A stretch of 64,000 nt of DNA. Source: Schistocerca nitens (lineage: Eukaryota > Arthropoda > Insecta > Orthoptera > Acrididae). How positions within the stretch are numbered: position 1 is the stretch's first letter; each line of letters starts with the position of its first letter. The notes below the pieces were generated by a model, which made no database searches, was not told where the DNA came from, and saw only the letters and a program-made list of their open reading frames with translations. The translations under genes and the position numbers were made by a program. Where the stretch lies: the NCBI RefSeq assembly GCF_023898315.1, contig NC_064622.1, positions 175,914,178 through 175,978,177 on the forward strand, given 5' to 3'. Positions 33,166 through 44,279 of this stretch are shown here, one piece after another.

Positions 33166-33253
33166 GTTTCCCCTTCCTGGGACAATGAATTCACGGTGTT
33201 CTTATTTCAATTTCCAGGAGTGTACATATGGGCTACTAATGTGTTGTACACAG

Positions 33254-33276
33254 TATTATTATTATTATTATTATTA
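33254..33276. repeat. (ATT)n microsatellite
   Basis: About seven ATT units, within the right half of the hAT-like element. Confidence 0.9.
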
Positions 33277-33694
33277 GTGGCTGTGGTCAGACGTAAAGCA
33301 TTAACAGCCTGAAGTCGTCCAATTTCTGTCAGTTCAGAAGTAAGGAGTGCAGCAATCAACCGATATAAGAACAGTAAGTATAGTGCACATATTTTAACTT
33401 GGTAGATTTTAAATGAGGTTGCAGTGTGCAGGTCAAGCAAGTGCCGCAATAGACACGAGTAATGCAAGGGAAGTATTTTTTGTAACAAGTATCTACCCTC
33501 ACTGTAGATAGTTACCTTTGTTATCTGAGAAGGAGTTGTAAGTAGAACTTACAGCCAACCCGCTCCCCTCACACACTCACAAACTGAATATCATTCGTCT
33601 TCCATCATTTTAAAAATAAAAGTGTTGCAAGGAAAGCCTTTCACTCTCCAGTTTAGTTGGGTGATAATGTGGGGGAGGAGAGGGGGCAACACAC

Positions 33695-33722
33695 GGGAGG
33701 GAGGGGGCGGGGAGGGCAGGGG
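33695..33722 (+). other. G-run cluster, possible G-quadruplex
   Basis: At least four runs of three or more G with loops of 1-2 bases (GGGAGGGAGGGGGCGGGG). It lies near the right end of the hAT-like element. Confidence 0.5.
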
Positions 33723-33781
33723 TACCAGCTAATGTCTGATTGCACTCAGGGGTAATGGTCTAAGAAAAGTTGGTACCACTG

Positions 33782-34159
33782 GCATAGAGCCTTATATTTT
33801 AGGTAGATGTTGCGAAATTTCTGCAATTTTTCTACATCTCAATTATATATTCTCCAATCCGGTAGCATGCCGTACTTATTGTTGTGACAGTAGTTAATAT
33901 TTTAAGAGGTAGACTAATTAACATAAAACATTCCATATAACACATGTCCACCTTTTATTACAGAAGTACAACTGTTACAGAGATACGTTTCATATCGCGT
34001 GTTGTATTCCAGTTGCTGTGCGATTAGTTTTCGATTGTGATTTTTATTTCGAAGTTCAAGTTGGAATTTGTGGTTGAGTTTACGCACTTAAATTCTGCCA
34101 CTGTGATTGTGACAGTGATTTGTTGTCCTTCTCTACTGCATCGTTTAAGCAAGTTGCAC
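33782..34159. other. Unassigned DNA
   Basis: AT-rich, no recognisable feature. Confidence 0.35.
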
Positions 34160-34161
34160 GT

Positions 34162-34890
34162 ACACTCCAAAAAAGGAAGGATTTATCAGAATGGGACGGA
34201 AATCGGTAGATAACAAACAAATGATTACAATTTCAGATTAAAATTGACCGGTTTATTGAAGAGAGAAAGAGCTTCACAAATTGAGCAAGTCAATAATGCG
34301 TTGGTCCACCTCTGGCCCTTATGCAAGGCGTTATTCGGTTTGGCACTGACAGAGTTGTTGGATGTCCTCCTAAGGGATATTTTGCCACATTCTATCCAAT
34401 TCGAGAGTTAGATCGTCAAAATCCCGAGATGGTTGGAGGGCCCTGCCCATAATTCACCAAACGTTCTCTGCTGTGGAAAGATCCAGCAGCACGAAGAAAA
34501 GCAATAGAAACTCTAGCCGAGTGCGGGCTGCCATTATCTTGCTGAAATGTAAGCCCAGGATGGCTTGCCGTGAAGAGCAACAAAACGGGGCGTAGGATAT
34601 CGTCTACCTACCGCTGTGATGACAACCAACAGGGCCTTAATGTGAAAAGAAATGACACCTCAGCCGGCCGCTGAGACCGAGCGGTTCTAGGCGCTTCAGT
34701 CCGGAACCGCAATGCTGCTACGGTCGCAGGTTCGAATCCTGCCTCGGGCATGGACGTGTATGATGTCCTTAGGTTAGTTAGGTTTAAGCAGTTCTAAGTC
34801 TAGGAGACTGATGACCTCAGATGTGAAGTCCCATAGTGCTCAGAGCCATTTTACCCATTTGAAATGACTTATCAGTCCATCACTCGTGTC
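34162..34890 (-). pseudogene. Tc1-like element fragment with nested SINE
   Basis: A TA|CACTCCAAAAAAGGAAGGAT terminus lies at 34160-34180. The following DNA reads, on the minus strand, as the C-terminal half of a Tc1-type transposase through many stops. It continues for at least about 20-30 bp beyond the SINE at 34663 (CAGTCCATCACTCGTG). The other end is lost. Confidence 0.6.
34663..34860 (+). mobile_element. S1-family SINE nested in Tc1 fragment
   Basis: GAAATGACACCTCA (34649-34662) and GAAATGACTTATCA (34861-34874) form a slightly decayed 14 bp TSD. The A box reads AGACCGAGCGG. Confidence 0.88.
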
Positions 34891-36548
34891 TGTCAATTAC
34901 CTATGTTGTCTTTAGAAAAAAACTGATGAATTCTTCCCGAGAAATCAGTCGATTAAAGTATTCGTTTCTGAGCGACTTTTCGACAAGTTTCGTACGTTGT
35001 TTCCTTTTTATTGTTACCTTGGGTCTCTACTTAATGTGAATGTGCGTTTCCCTAAGTTGTGAACCTAAATGCTTACATTTGATGGCTCGGTAACAGCCAC
35101 ATCATCAAAATTCGTAGATAATTGAGTACTCTTTGCACAACGATGGGTGTCATAGCTATTCTTTCCTTTGCAGTGTCATCTTCACGTGTGTCCAAGGGTG
35201 CCATTATTTACATACACCACAGTATGAAACAGCACAATTTCCAATATGCAGAACCTGTATGCCGGTTTATTTCATCTCCGTAGCACAGCATCTATGTATT
35301 ATATTTTAACAAATTTTGACAGCCAAATAAATAATGAATTGCACGATCGGTAGGGGTTTCTTTTAAAAAACTAATCAGTCTCTTCATGACATTCCAGCTT
35401 GCATAACACACAAAATGCTGACGGTTAAGAAAGGGTCTATCAAAACTGGCAAGCCGTAGATTCTTATTCCATACATTTAGACGTCGTTTTTGTTCCGAGT
35501 ATTCATGCTAGTCTCTTCTGATGAAAAACACAATGCAGGAGACCTCATTTGTGTCACGTTAATCCCGGTTTAATTGTCCGCTGATTTATGGCATTCCACT
35601 CAGAGATAGCGTTTCACAAAATTGAATTACTTCCGTGTCTTTCATTATTCTTTTTTGTCCTCATTTCTCTGCAATAATCCTGTGAAGTGTAATTAACAAA
35701 ATTCCACTTCGTGAACGAATATCAAGCTATTCACTAAGTTATGGAACGGATTTAAAGATGTTAACTTATTCATTGAACTGATTTCCATACCATCCCTTTC
35801 TTTTCGGCTTTAATTATCTCTGTCGCGAAACGCTCCACGAACCAAGGAAATTTATTTTTAATAAAGTTAATAGTTTCCACCCTTTTTTAAATTGCAATTC
35901 GTTTTATTGTCTCCTAATGCTATCATGTGCACAACGACGCTTTCATGATCCCTGGAATTAAATTCAAAATTGAAATAAGTGTTTTATTGTTTGAGCCAGT
36001 TAATTTGTGAGGACTAGCGGATAATCCCAATACTTTATTTCGTATTGTTGATCAGACTGTGTCCTACGTAAGTTATGCTGGTTCGTTGATGACGACATAA
36101 ACACTGTGTGATTTATAAATGAAAACTACAAAACTGAGGATGTTTTACAGTATTAATTAATTTCATTAACTTGTTTTCTACTTACACGGTTACCATGAGA
36201 CTTTAACTCACTACGGTCGTCGCAGAGGGTACAGTACGACAGTCTAGCTTGCGACAATACTAGTTAAGAGTACTGAAAAAGATTTTACGGACCAAAACAC
36301 AGAGTAAATATCATCTTTGCATGGCAGTGGTGATTAGCTAAAAATGTCTAACAGTAAATTAAATGTAAAGGGAGGTCGAAAACGGGGCAACGAAACAATT
36401 TAATACTTAAGAACATCCACAATTTTGTACTTTTTATTTGTAATTATGAAGTTGTTCTACCAAGAATCGACAGAAGAATCTCTTAATAGAAACTGATTCT
36501 TCGTTATTAACAAACATCATGAGTTACAGATTCATACAGAAGAATTGC
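34891..36548. other. Unassigned AT-rich DNA
   Basis: 1.7 kb without recognisable elements, long open frames or repeats. Confidence 0.35.
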
Positions 36549-37370
36549 TACAAACATCTGCATCTACGGCTGTACCCTTCAAGCCACCATATAGTGTTTG
36601 GCGGAGGGTACTTTATGTACCATACCAATTTCCTCCTCTGTTGTTCAGTTCGCGAAAGGTGCATAGGAAGAAAGAGTGTTTGTACTCCTCTGTCAATACA
36701 CAGTTTCCTCCAGAGCTATTCTTGGTCAGTGCGCGAGATGTAAATTGGAGAAGTAATAAGTTTATTAGCCCATACTGGATCGTGTGTTCTGAAACTTTTG
36801 AGAATAATGCTGCCTTCAACGCACAGCGCCTTTGTTGTCGGTTGTTCTGGTAAGCGTTTCTACACTTCTCTTGTACTGACTAAACAGCCACAGGAAAAAA
36901 CACGCAGCTGCAGTCTGAATCTTCTTTAGTGTCTCCTGACCGACGAACTGTACTCAATATTTCATCGAACAAGTGTTTTATGAGCGATCTCCTTCCTGGG
37001 TGAGTTGCACTTCCTCAGCTTGTGATTCCGATTTTTTCCAATGTGACTTCCACACAGCTTTGTATGATCGTATCCGGACTGATACCACTAGATATATGAC
37101 GACTTTGACTTATGCAGTAGCTGATCGACAATCTTTCAACGTCAAATTACACAAGGATATTCCGCCAGTTTATGAGCGTTATATCAAACTTACGTGTGCT
37201 GAGATTTGCCTGCCAGTCTTTTTAGGCACCATTGATCATCTTTAAGTTTTCTACGCTTAGAAACAGTTTCATAACGACATAACTTCGTGTGCACAACTGC
37301 TTCTTCTGGTGACAGATCCAGACGCTACATTTGCTTCTGAAGATCTTTCACTACTCTCACAACTAAGAAA
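36549..37370 (-). pseudogene. CR1-like LINE 3' part
   Basis: Starts CTACAAACATCTGCATCTACGG, a decayed hexamer tail, then CAAGCCACCATATAGTG and GGCGGAGGGTAC as in the 3' UTR of the LINE at 44790-46645. Further right, wording such as GAACAAGTGTTTTATGAGCGATCTCCTT and CGTCAAATTAC corresponds to the end of the RT ORF read backwards. All frames are closed. Confidence 0.6.
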
Positions 37371-37684
37371 GACATTCAGTGGTCTGTCAGCTAGAAATCG
37401 TATATGAGAATAAGTTGATGGTAGCATTATTCGATGTGTAATGCCATTACCTAGCTGTGCTAGTGTAAGCGGATTCCGTTACCTTTGGAATACAGCAGAT
37501 CAACTGAATTGAAAGTTTGTCACGTAATGAAGGAAGTAAACAGACAGGCAGTTCAAAGTCAGGTGCTGAGAAATCGTTCAAACGCTCATGCGACCGGAGG
37601 CAGTTGGAAACGGTCCCCCGGCTGGTCGGTGGCGGGAGGGTGTAGAAGTCTGTGGTAAAACGGCAAAAGCGGGCGACTTGTTGG
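37371..37684. other. Unassigned DNA
   Basis: No feature recognised. Confidence 0.3.
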
Positions 37685-38156
37685 CACTGGTGTAGGGATG
37701 GTGGTTATCGCTGAAGGCACCGGTTTCCGGTTACACCAGTATATTTTCGTCTGCAGTTTAGCCTCTTTGTTAAAACCGTTCAAAATAACCGGTTTCTGAA
37801 ATAACCGATTTTAGTTTTTTTATTGCTGTTATCTCCAGTAATAAACGTAGACTTTGCAGAGTGATTGAAAACATCTAATGAAGTTGAAGCAGTAGGAGAT
37901 CTCGAGCGATATGAGATTGGGGCTGTGTCAGAAACTGATTTCACTGTCTCCAGCAAAGATGGCAAAGGTGAAGGAGACGGGTGTGATAAGGGAGAGAGTG
38001 AAAGGTCACAATTAATGATTCCCTTCATCGTCAATTTTGTACGGTATGACTTTTTCATCTTGAAGCAACCACAAAACTAAGGATTCGGTTACTATCCCCT
38101 GTTTACAGCATGTCAATAAAACAATAGGTGTATCAGGCAAATTTTGCCTTCTCTTC

Positions 38157-38360
38157 CTAAGAACGTAGTAGATGTTTTCTCCTTGTATGATGGCACAAGT
38201 TTGCTGTGCCTCCTACCGTTTGTAGCTTTTTAAAGCAAGTGGAGCGCTGTACCTCATTGCTACTGTACTTCGTCAAATACTTGCAAACTAGCGAGGTACC
38301 ATTCTGCAACAGAACAGAAGTTTGAGGATGACGGCACTCTCGCGCACTCTGTGTTGACAC
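38157..38360 (-). pseudogene. BED zinc-finger remnant of hAT transposase
   Basis: The 67-residue frame contains SLVCKYLTKYSS and TANLCHHTRRKH, resembling the C..C..H..H pattern of BED fingers that form the N-terminus of hAT transposases. The second cysteine is not in the expected place, so the finger is damaged. Its position inside an element with hAT ends supports the reading. Confidence 0.5.
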
Positions 38361-38519
38361 GTACCTTCTAACAGGCTACGCCACACGGCATCCGGCACAT
38401 TATTGAGTCACTAATGCTGTGCCGATTCTTATGTCGTGTGTGGGTGTTGCTAGTTTCTAACTGTTGGAGTTGTAATTACAATAGCACCGATTGCCTTTCC
38501 CACTTTCTGTAATAACTGA

Positions 38520-38717
38520 GCAGTCCGCTGTGGCCGAGCGGTTCTAGGCGCTTTAGTCCGGAACCGCGCTGCTGCTACGGTCGTAGGTTCGAATCCTGCC
38601 TCGGTCATGGATGTGTGTGATGTCCTTAGGTTAGTTAGGTTTAAGTAGTTCTAAGTCTAGGGGACTGATGACCTCAGATGTTAAGTCCTATAGTGCTTAG
38701 AGCCATTTCAACCATTT
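38520..38717 (+). mobile_element. S1-family SINE nested in hAT element
   Basis: Perfect 12 bp TSD TGTAATAACTGA at 38508-38519 and 38718-38729. Confidence 0.95.
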
Positions 38718-38979
38718 TGTAATAACTGATTACTTCAAAACAATGCAAATTTTGTGAAACATAGCTCGTTTTTAAAATTAGTTTTATTTAAAAACCAGAA
38801 ATTTTAGCACGGCTTCTAAGGCAAAATGATATGCCGGTTTTTTACCCTGTTATTAGTCAAAAATAAAAAAAAGCCCTTTTTAACAGAGAGCGAACGAAAA
38901 CCTAAAAGCATCGGTTACTCAAAACTAAAATATCGGTACCGGTTTTAACCGGTCGGGCTTCCCCATACCTACGCTGGTG

Positions 38980-39317
38980 AGAGCCAGCTGCATCTGTGGT
39001 GCTGGGAACATCAGCCGACAACGGACGATCCTTACTAGCTTTCCTGAAAATGTGTTAATGACCGAGATACGACTTTGTCATATGACAGACTGGCTTTTAA
39101 ACTGTATATGTTCTGCTGTTATAAAGAATAAAATATGATACATTCAGCGTAGGCCGCGAATAGCACTGTTGCTCGCTTGCTTTCATCTGTAGCACAAACT
39201 CGTGTATCTGTGTCACGGAGTTAGTCGCATGTTTATACCACTTCAGTCTATATGGTCATAAGGCTGGAATGGACAACACTCTCGTGCTGCCTATTGATGT
39301 TACTGTTCGCAGAGAAG
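38980..39317. other. Unassigned DNA
   Basis: No feature recognised. Confidence 0.3.
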
Positions 39318-39450
39318 TTTAACGTCTACACCTATGCTCTGTAAGCCGTTTTAATGATGTGTGGTGGAGGACAGTTCTGCTATCACTATCTTTTCTCCTC
39401 TGCCCTATATGTTTTGCGAACATATCCAGAATTTCCGTAAGTTTATGACG
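39318..39450 (-). mobile_element. Decayed CR1-like LINE 3' end
   Basis: GTCTACACCTATGCTCTGTAAGCC...TGTGTGGTGGAGGACAG resembles the tail regions at 21945 and 36549, at about 65% by eye. Confidence 0.45.
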
Positions 39451-39757
39451 TTGTACTCTACTGCAGGCTTTTCCACAATCAATAAGACAAATGATTACAT
39501 TTTTAACCTGTAAATTTCTTCCATCGTCAGTTTTAGAAACCCCCTAGCTCCGAGTGGAGTGCCACCAAACGGTTCTGCCTTAGCGACCCCACCTTTAGTG
39601 GGCGGGAACCTGTAAAACTAAATGCGGAGGATACAGCGAATTTTATGAATGCTGTCCTTATAACTTAGGGCTGCCGGTGTCTCACACACGAAAGAATGAA
39701 CTGAAACATTTGTTAACGCTTGTTTCCAGATGCCAAACTGCTAATGTGTCAATAAAT
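39451..39757. other. Unassigned DNA
   Basis: No feature recognised. Confidence 0.3.
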
Positions 39758-39759
39758 TA

Positions 39760-39885
39760 CACTGATGTGGCAAAAGTCATGGGATATAACATAATATCGT
39801 ATCCGATCTCGTTTTGCCAGGAATAGGGCAGCAGCCCGACGTGACATGGACTCAAAAATTCGTTGTAAGTCCTCTGCATATAAAT
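39760..39885 (-). mobile_element. Tc1-like element end fragment
   Basis: TA|CACTGATGTGGCAAAAGTCAT is a Tc1-type terminus. About 100 bp of element-like sequence (GCAGCCCGACGTGACATGGA) follows and then fades. A family different from the other Tc1 copies here. Confidence 0.55.
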
Positions 39886-41806
39886 ACTTATGATTTCTAT
39901 TTTTTCACCACTAAGATTGTGAAAGGGTACAGTACCGCCCAACATTGAAAATAGGTACGAAATACTTCATTATTTTTGTCAGAACAACACATTTTTTTTG
40001 TAAAGTAACTCAATTTCAATTAATACAGCGAAGCCGGATACCAGTGTGGGAAAGAATGACAATTTATTTATTTAATTGATCAGATGTGCACTCCCTCAAA
40101 ATAAATCCCTACATCCAGTTTGGTGAGATCTGTGAAATGAATGTATGGTCGTCTGCTAACCACAGATAGTGAATGGGAATATATGATCATCTTTGAGTCG
40201 ATCCTTTGGCTACCTTTGGTGAGACCAAAGAGATGAAAATTTTACCAGAGCTTTGAGCGCCTGAAATGTGGCTGACCAATAAGGTAGCAAGGTGCTTCTC
40301 CCACTTCGACAGAGGTGCGAGAGAACCGGAATACGGCCATGTTTCAGCACTCTGCCGCTGGACCTTCTGCTGTAAAGACCTGTTTTTTGTTGTGCTCCGT
40401 AATGAAAGAGTGGAGGCATGGTATGGATGTGGAATATTTAAGAGTAGCTTGAATTAATAATTTCTCTATCTCAGGAACTTTTGTGGGGAGAATTAAATGT
40501 CAGGCAGGTAATATTAAGTGGATTGTAGTAAACCAACGGTCACAATGAAACCACGTGTAGTTGTAAGTTGAGATACTTCCGTGTGCTTAAGTTAAGCTGA
40601 ATTACTAGCGTGTGTACCATAAGCTGAAATATTTAAAAAATAGCGTGTGTATCATAAGTTGAAATATTTAAGAAATATCATTCCGTGTGACGCTAGATTT
40701 AAACTCTGAGAGAGAATCAAGGTGAGTCGGCCGTCTATCCAGCAACGCCACTTGGCTTGCATTGCACAGGAAGACGTGCGTTTATCTCCAGAGTTCACAG
40801 TAGGAAAGTAGAATTACAAAGTGGGGCAGTGTCGTGTGAAACTGGGATAAATATTGATTGAAGTGGGAAAGCGGAAAGTGATGAAGTTGTAACCATTCTT
40901 TGTGTAGTATTTCATATTGTTGTGTTGTGTATGTCATGTAATTTGGCTATGTGTAGTTTGCATGGGGGAGTAGCAAGGTAGTTTCAAAAGATTTGTGGGT
41001 TATGCTTGTTCCTTCTGTATCGCTCGATCTGGAGGAAAGTTTCGTGGGGATGATTGTGAGAGTCGAAGAGTGAGATATAATAAAAGATCCACCATCCTAT
41101 CCAGAAAGTGCACTGTTGCGGTAAATAGATTACGAGACCATAGTATAGAGATTCACTAATGTAAAGCCATGCCCACTGGGCGAAATTTCTCATGTGATAT
41201 TGTTGTAGGTTATAGAATTTGTGTGTTTAGGAATAAATCAGCTAGTGAAAAGAAAGAGATTGGTGGCCTTTTTCATTAAATTGTATGTTGTCATAATGTC
41301 CCGAATTTATATAAAAGCCGTTAAATCAAAGACAAAAAGTAAATGTGGTATTGCCAGTGCGTAGTGTACAGTCAGAGTTCTATAAATCACTGATAGTCAG
41401 ATGCGTGTTTCCGTTGCGTGTTATTCATACAGGAGGATAATTTGTAACTAAATAGGAAGATACGAAAATTCATGTTACTCGATAAATTAAGGAAGAATCC
41501 ACTCGCTTGGCAAACCACTCATCTTGCAGGCCTGACTGCTTGATGCCACAGTATGAGCAAGGCAAGTGGGTGCCTCTCAATTGATCAAGCCTGCTTCAGT
41601 GACCTCTGCTATATTGGCGGATTCCACAAGCCAAAGACATGGGGGTCGAATGTTTGTAGAGTTGTAATCTCTTAAAGCAACTGCAGACCCGAAATTATTT
41701 TACTACAAGATATATTGTAAAATAATGACACGAATTATTCACAGAAGAGTCGCAAAACTCGTAAAGGCCGACTTCAGGATGGATAAGTTTCGGGTTCGCA
41801 CAAATG
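39886..41806. other. Unassigned DNA
   Basis: 1.9 kb with no recognised protein motif. It contains the short tandem repeat at 40606-40675. The even, moderately GC-rich part at 40680-41640 could be non-coding sequence of an LTR element, but no LTR boundary was found. Confidence 0.35.
40606..40675 (+). repeat. Two tandem 35 bp repeats
   Basis: Two adjacent 35 bp units beginning TAGCGTGTGTA differ at only three positions. A weaker third unit may precede at 40577-40605. Confidence 0.8.
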
Positions 41807-41818
41807 TAGGGAAGTTGA

Positions 41819-42020
41819 GCCGGCCACTGTGGCCGAGCGGTTCTAGGCGCTTCAGCCCGGAACCGCGCGACTGCTACGGTCGCAGGTTCGAATCCTGCCT
41901 CGGGCACGGATGTGTGTGATATACTTAGGTTAGTTAGGTTTAAGAAGTTCTGAGTTCTAGGGGAAAGATGACCTCAGATGTTAAGTCCCATAGTGCTCAG
42001 AGTCATTTGAACCATTGTTT
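41819..42020 (+). mobile_element. S1-family SINE
   Basis: Flanked by TAGGGAAGTTGA (41807-41818) and TAGGAACGTTGA (42021-42032), a 12 bp TSD with two mismatches. An S2 SINE follows almost directly, and its own TSD overlaps this one. Confidence 0.88.
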
Positions 42021-42039
42021 TAGGAACGTTGACCCTACT

Positions 42040-42239
42040 TCAAATGTTCAAATGTGTGTGAAATCTTATGGGACTCAACTGCTAAGGTCATCAGTCCATA
42101 AGCTTACACATTATTTAACCTAATTATCCTAAGGACAAACACACACACCCATACCCGAGGGAGGACTCGAACCTCCGCCGGAATCAGCAGCACAGTCCAT
42201 GACTGCAGCGCCCTTGACCGATTGGCTAATCCCGCGCGG
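42040..42239 (-). mobile_element. S2-family SINE with 13 bp TSD
   Basis: CGTTGACCCTACT at 42027-42039 and 42240-42252, a perfect duplication. The B box reads GGTTCGAGTCC. Confidence 0.95.
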
Positions 42240-42654
42240 CGTTGACCCTACTAAATATGTTAGAAAATACGTTGAAAAAAGGCAAACCAACGTTGGTGCT
42301 TTTGGGGTATGAGGTAAAGCTTTTAACTATGTTGCCTGGAATACACTTTGTGAAATTGTGAACGCAGCATGTATCAAATATAGGAAGCGAAAGTTTATCT
42401 ACAGTTTGTACAGAAACCAGACTGCAGACCAGGAAGTAGTAGTTAACAAAGGAGTAAGGCAAAGTTGCAGCCAACCCCCGATGTTACTCAATCTGTACAC
42501 TGACTATGCTATTAAGGAAACCAAGGAGAAATTTGAAAAGGGAAGTAAAGTTAACTGAGAAAAAAAAAAAAAAACTACAAGTTTGCCGAGTACATTTTAA
42601 TTCACCTAGAGACGATAAAAGACACGGAAGAGCAGTTGAACAGAATTAACAGTG

Positions 42655-43284
42655 AAACTTCCTGGCAGGTTAAAACTGTGTGCCGGGCCGAGACTCGAAC
42701 TCGGGACCTTTGCCTTTCGCGGGCAAGTGCTCTACCAGCTGACCAACCCAAGCGCGACTCACGCCCCGTCCTCACAGCTTTAATTAAAGGTAGGAGACGA
42801 GGTACTGGCGGAATTAAAGCTATGAGGACGGGACATGAGTCTTGCTTGGATAGCTCAGCTGGTAGAGCACTTGCCCGCGAAAGGCAAAGGTCCCGAGTTC
42901 GAGTCTCGTCCCGGCATACAGTTTTAATCTGCCAGAAAGTTTCATATCAGCGCACACTCCGCTGCAGAGTGAAAATTTCATTCTGGGAACATCCCCTAGT
43001 CTGTGGCTAAGCCATATCTCCGCAATATGCTTTCTTCCAGGAGTGCTAGTTCTGCAAGGTATGCAGGAGAGCTTCTGCGAAGTTTGGAAGGTAGGAGACG
43101 AGGTACTGCCGGAATTAAAGCTTGAGGACGGGGCGTAAGTCGTGCTTGGGTAGCTCAGTTGGTAGAGCACTTGCCCGCGAAAGGCAAACGTCCTGAGTTC
43201 GAGTCTCGTACCGGCACACAGTTTTAATCTGCCAGGAAGTTTCATATTAGCGCACACACCGCTGCAGAGTGAAAATTTCATGCT
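42655..43284 (+). mobile_element. Composite S5 SINE: inverted head plus tandem units, one TSD
   Basis: A tRNA-like unit (GTAGCTCAGTTGGTAGAGCA ... CCCGAGTTCGAGTC) occurs twice in direct order, at about 42786-43087 and 43088-43284. A third head, 42655-42785, lies in opposite orientation, so the left part forms a foldback of about 130 bp arms. The whole assembly is bounded by AGAATTAACAGTG (42642-42654 and 43285-43297), a perfect 13 bp TSD, so it probably inserted as one molecule. Confidence 0.88.
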
Positions 43285-43837
43285 AGAATTAACAGTGTCT
43301 TGAAAGAAGGCTATTAGTTGAACACCAATACAATTGAAACAAAAGTAATGGAATGTAGTGGAATTTTATAAGGCGATGCTGAGGGAAATAGATATGGGAA
43401 AGAGACATTATAAGTGATGGATGAGGCTTGTGATTGGCAGCAAAATCACTGACGATTGACGAAGACGAGATGATATAAAACACAGGTTGGAAATAGCTAG
43501 AAGAACGATTCTGAGAAGGAGAAATTTGGTTGTATCAAATATAAATTTAAATGCAAGGAAAGCTTTTCTGAAGACATTTGTCTGGAGTGTAACATTCCAC
43601 GGATGTGAACCGTGGACGACAAAGAGCTCAGTCTAGAAAAGAACAGAAGCTTCACAAACGTGGTGCGATGAAAGAATTTTGAAGATTAGGTGGAAAATCT
43701 AATGACTAATGAGGAAGTGCTTAACTGAATTGGGGCGGAGATATATTTATGGCCCAACTCAGCTAAAAGTAGGGATCGGTTGACAGCACTCATCTTGAGA
43801 CATTGAGGAATAGCCCATTTGATAATGCAGGGTTGGT

Positions 43838-43857
43838 GGGGGGGGGGGAAGGGGGGG
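43838..43857 (+). repeat. G-rich tract
   Basis: Eleven G residues, AA, then seven G residues; a slippage-prone stretch inside the RTE fragment. Confidence 0.85.
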
Positions 43858-44279
43858 AGAAGCAAAAACTGTAGGGAGACGGCAAAAATGAATACAGTTA
43901 GCAGTTTCAAATATATGTAGGTTGCAGTAGTTATGCAGATGAAGAGGGTCACGCAAGATAGCAGGGCATGGTAAGGTGCATCAAACCAACCTGTGGACCG
44001 GAGACCAAGAAAACTACAAATGACTGTAACCTATGTTTACATTTGCAGACCTTGTAGTAAACTTTATTACACTGTTATTTCGTGTCCGTTCCTTTACTGT
44101 CCTTCAGTTCTATGTAAACTTCTAGAACAATTGGAAAAATCGAAACTAAGCTTTCATTCCATCAGGACGTGTTTGTGTCGCTTCGTTAAGTGTTGTTGGA
44201 TGGGGCTGTGAAGAGGAACTGTAGGCCTTCACAGCCTGCTGAAGTGTCTCCGAGACAGGTAAGCGGCACGTGGTTTTCT

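Larger units (their letters stand above)
31801..33222 (+). mobile_element. Complete Tc1-like transposon
   Basis: Ends are CACTCCTGGAAATGGAAAG on the left and the inverse CAATTTCCAGGAGTG on the right (about 27 bp TIR with three mismatches), each flanked by TA (31799-31800, 33223-33224). At 1,422 bp it has the usual Tc1 size. It contains one intact transposase gene and its own AATAAA at 33160-33165. It is the only element in the window that looks able to move by itself. Confidence 0.95.
31367..33781. mobile_element. hAT-like non-autonomous element split by a complete Tc1
   Basis: The right end, read inward, is CAGTGGTACCAACTTTTC, then ATTACCCCTGAGTGCAAT. The left end reads AAGCGTTTCCCAACC, then AATTATCCCCTGAGCAAT. 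Both resemble the CAGTGGTTCCCAACC terminus of hAT elements, and the CCCCTGAG block is shared at the same distance. The Tc1 at 31801-33222 sits at a TA inside. No transposase frame was found, and an 8 bp TSD could not be shown. Confidence 0.5.
37693..38971. mobile_element. hAT-type transposon remnant with nested SINE
   Basis: Ends are TAGGGATGG on the left and CCATACCTA on the right (inverted, one mismatch), flanked by CACTGGTG (37685-37692) and CGCTGGTG (38972-38979), an 8 bp TSD with one mismatch, as expected for hAT. Subterminal AACCGG motifs recur at both ends (37770-37800, 38935-38955). A BED-finger remnant lies inside on the minus strand. No catalytic domain remains. Confidence 0.75.
42253..44020 (+). 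pseudogene. RTE-type LINE RT fragment split by composite SINE
   Basis: Before the SINE: FIYSLYRNQTADQEVVVNK and GVRQSCSQPPMLLNLYTD (RT block 4, damaged). After it: RKAFLKTFVWSV, TWCDERILKIRW and other C-terminal RTE blocks in shifting frames. The 3' end is near GTGCATCAAACCAACC (about 43976-43992) and lacks the CAA tail. FADD is lost. Same family as 4471 and 61487, but older. Confidence 0.8.

Noticed and set aside
25693..33222. Evenly repeated units as a possible satellite or CRISPR-like array
   Set aside because: Only two large units plus a complete transposon; the structure is fully explained by recombination between Tc1 copies, and there are no short repeat-spacer units.
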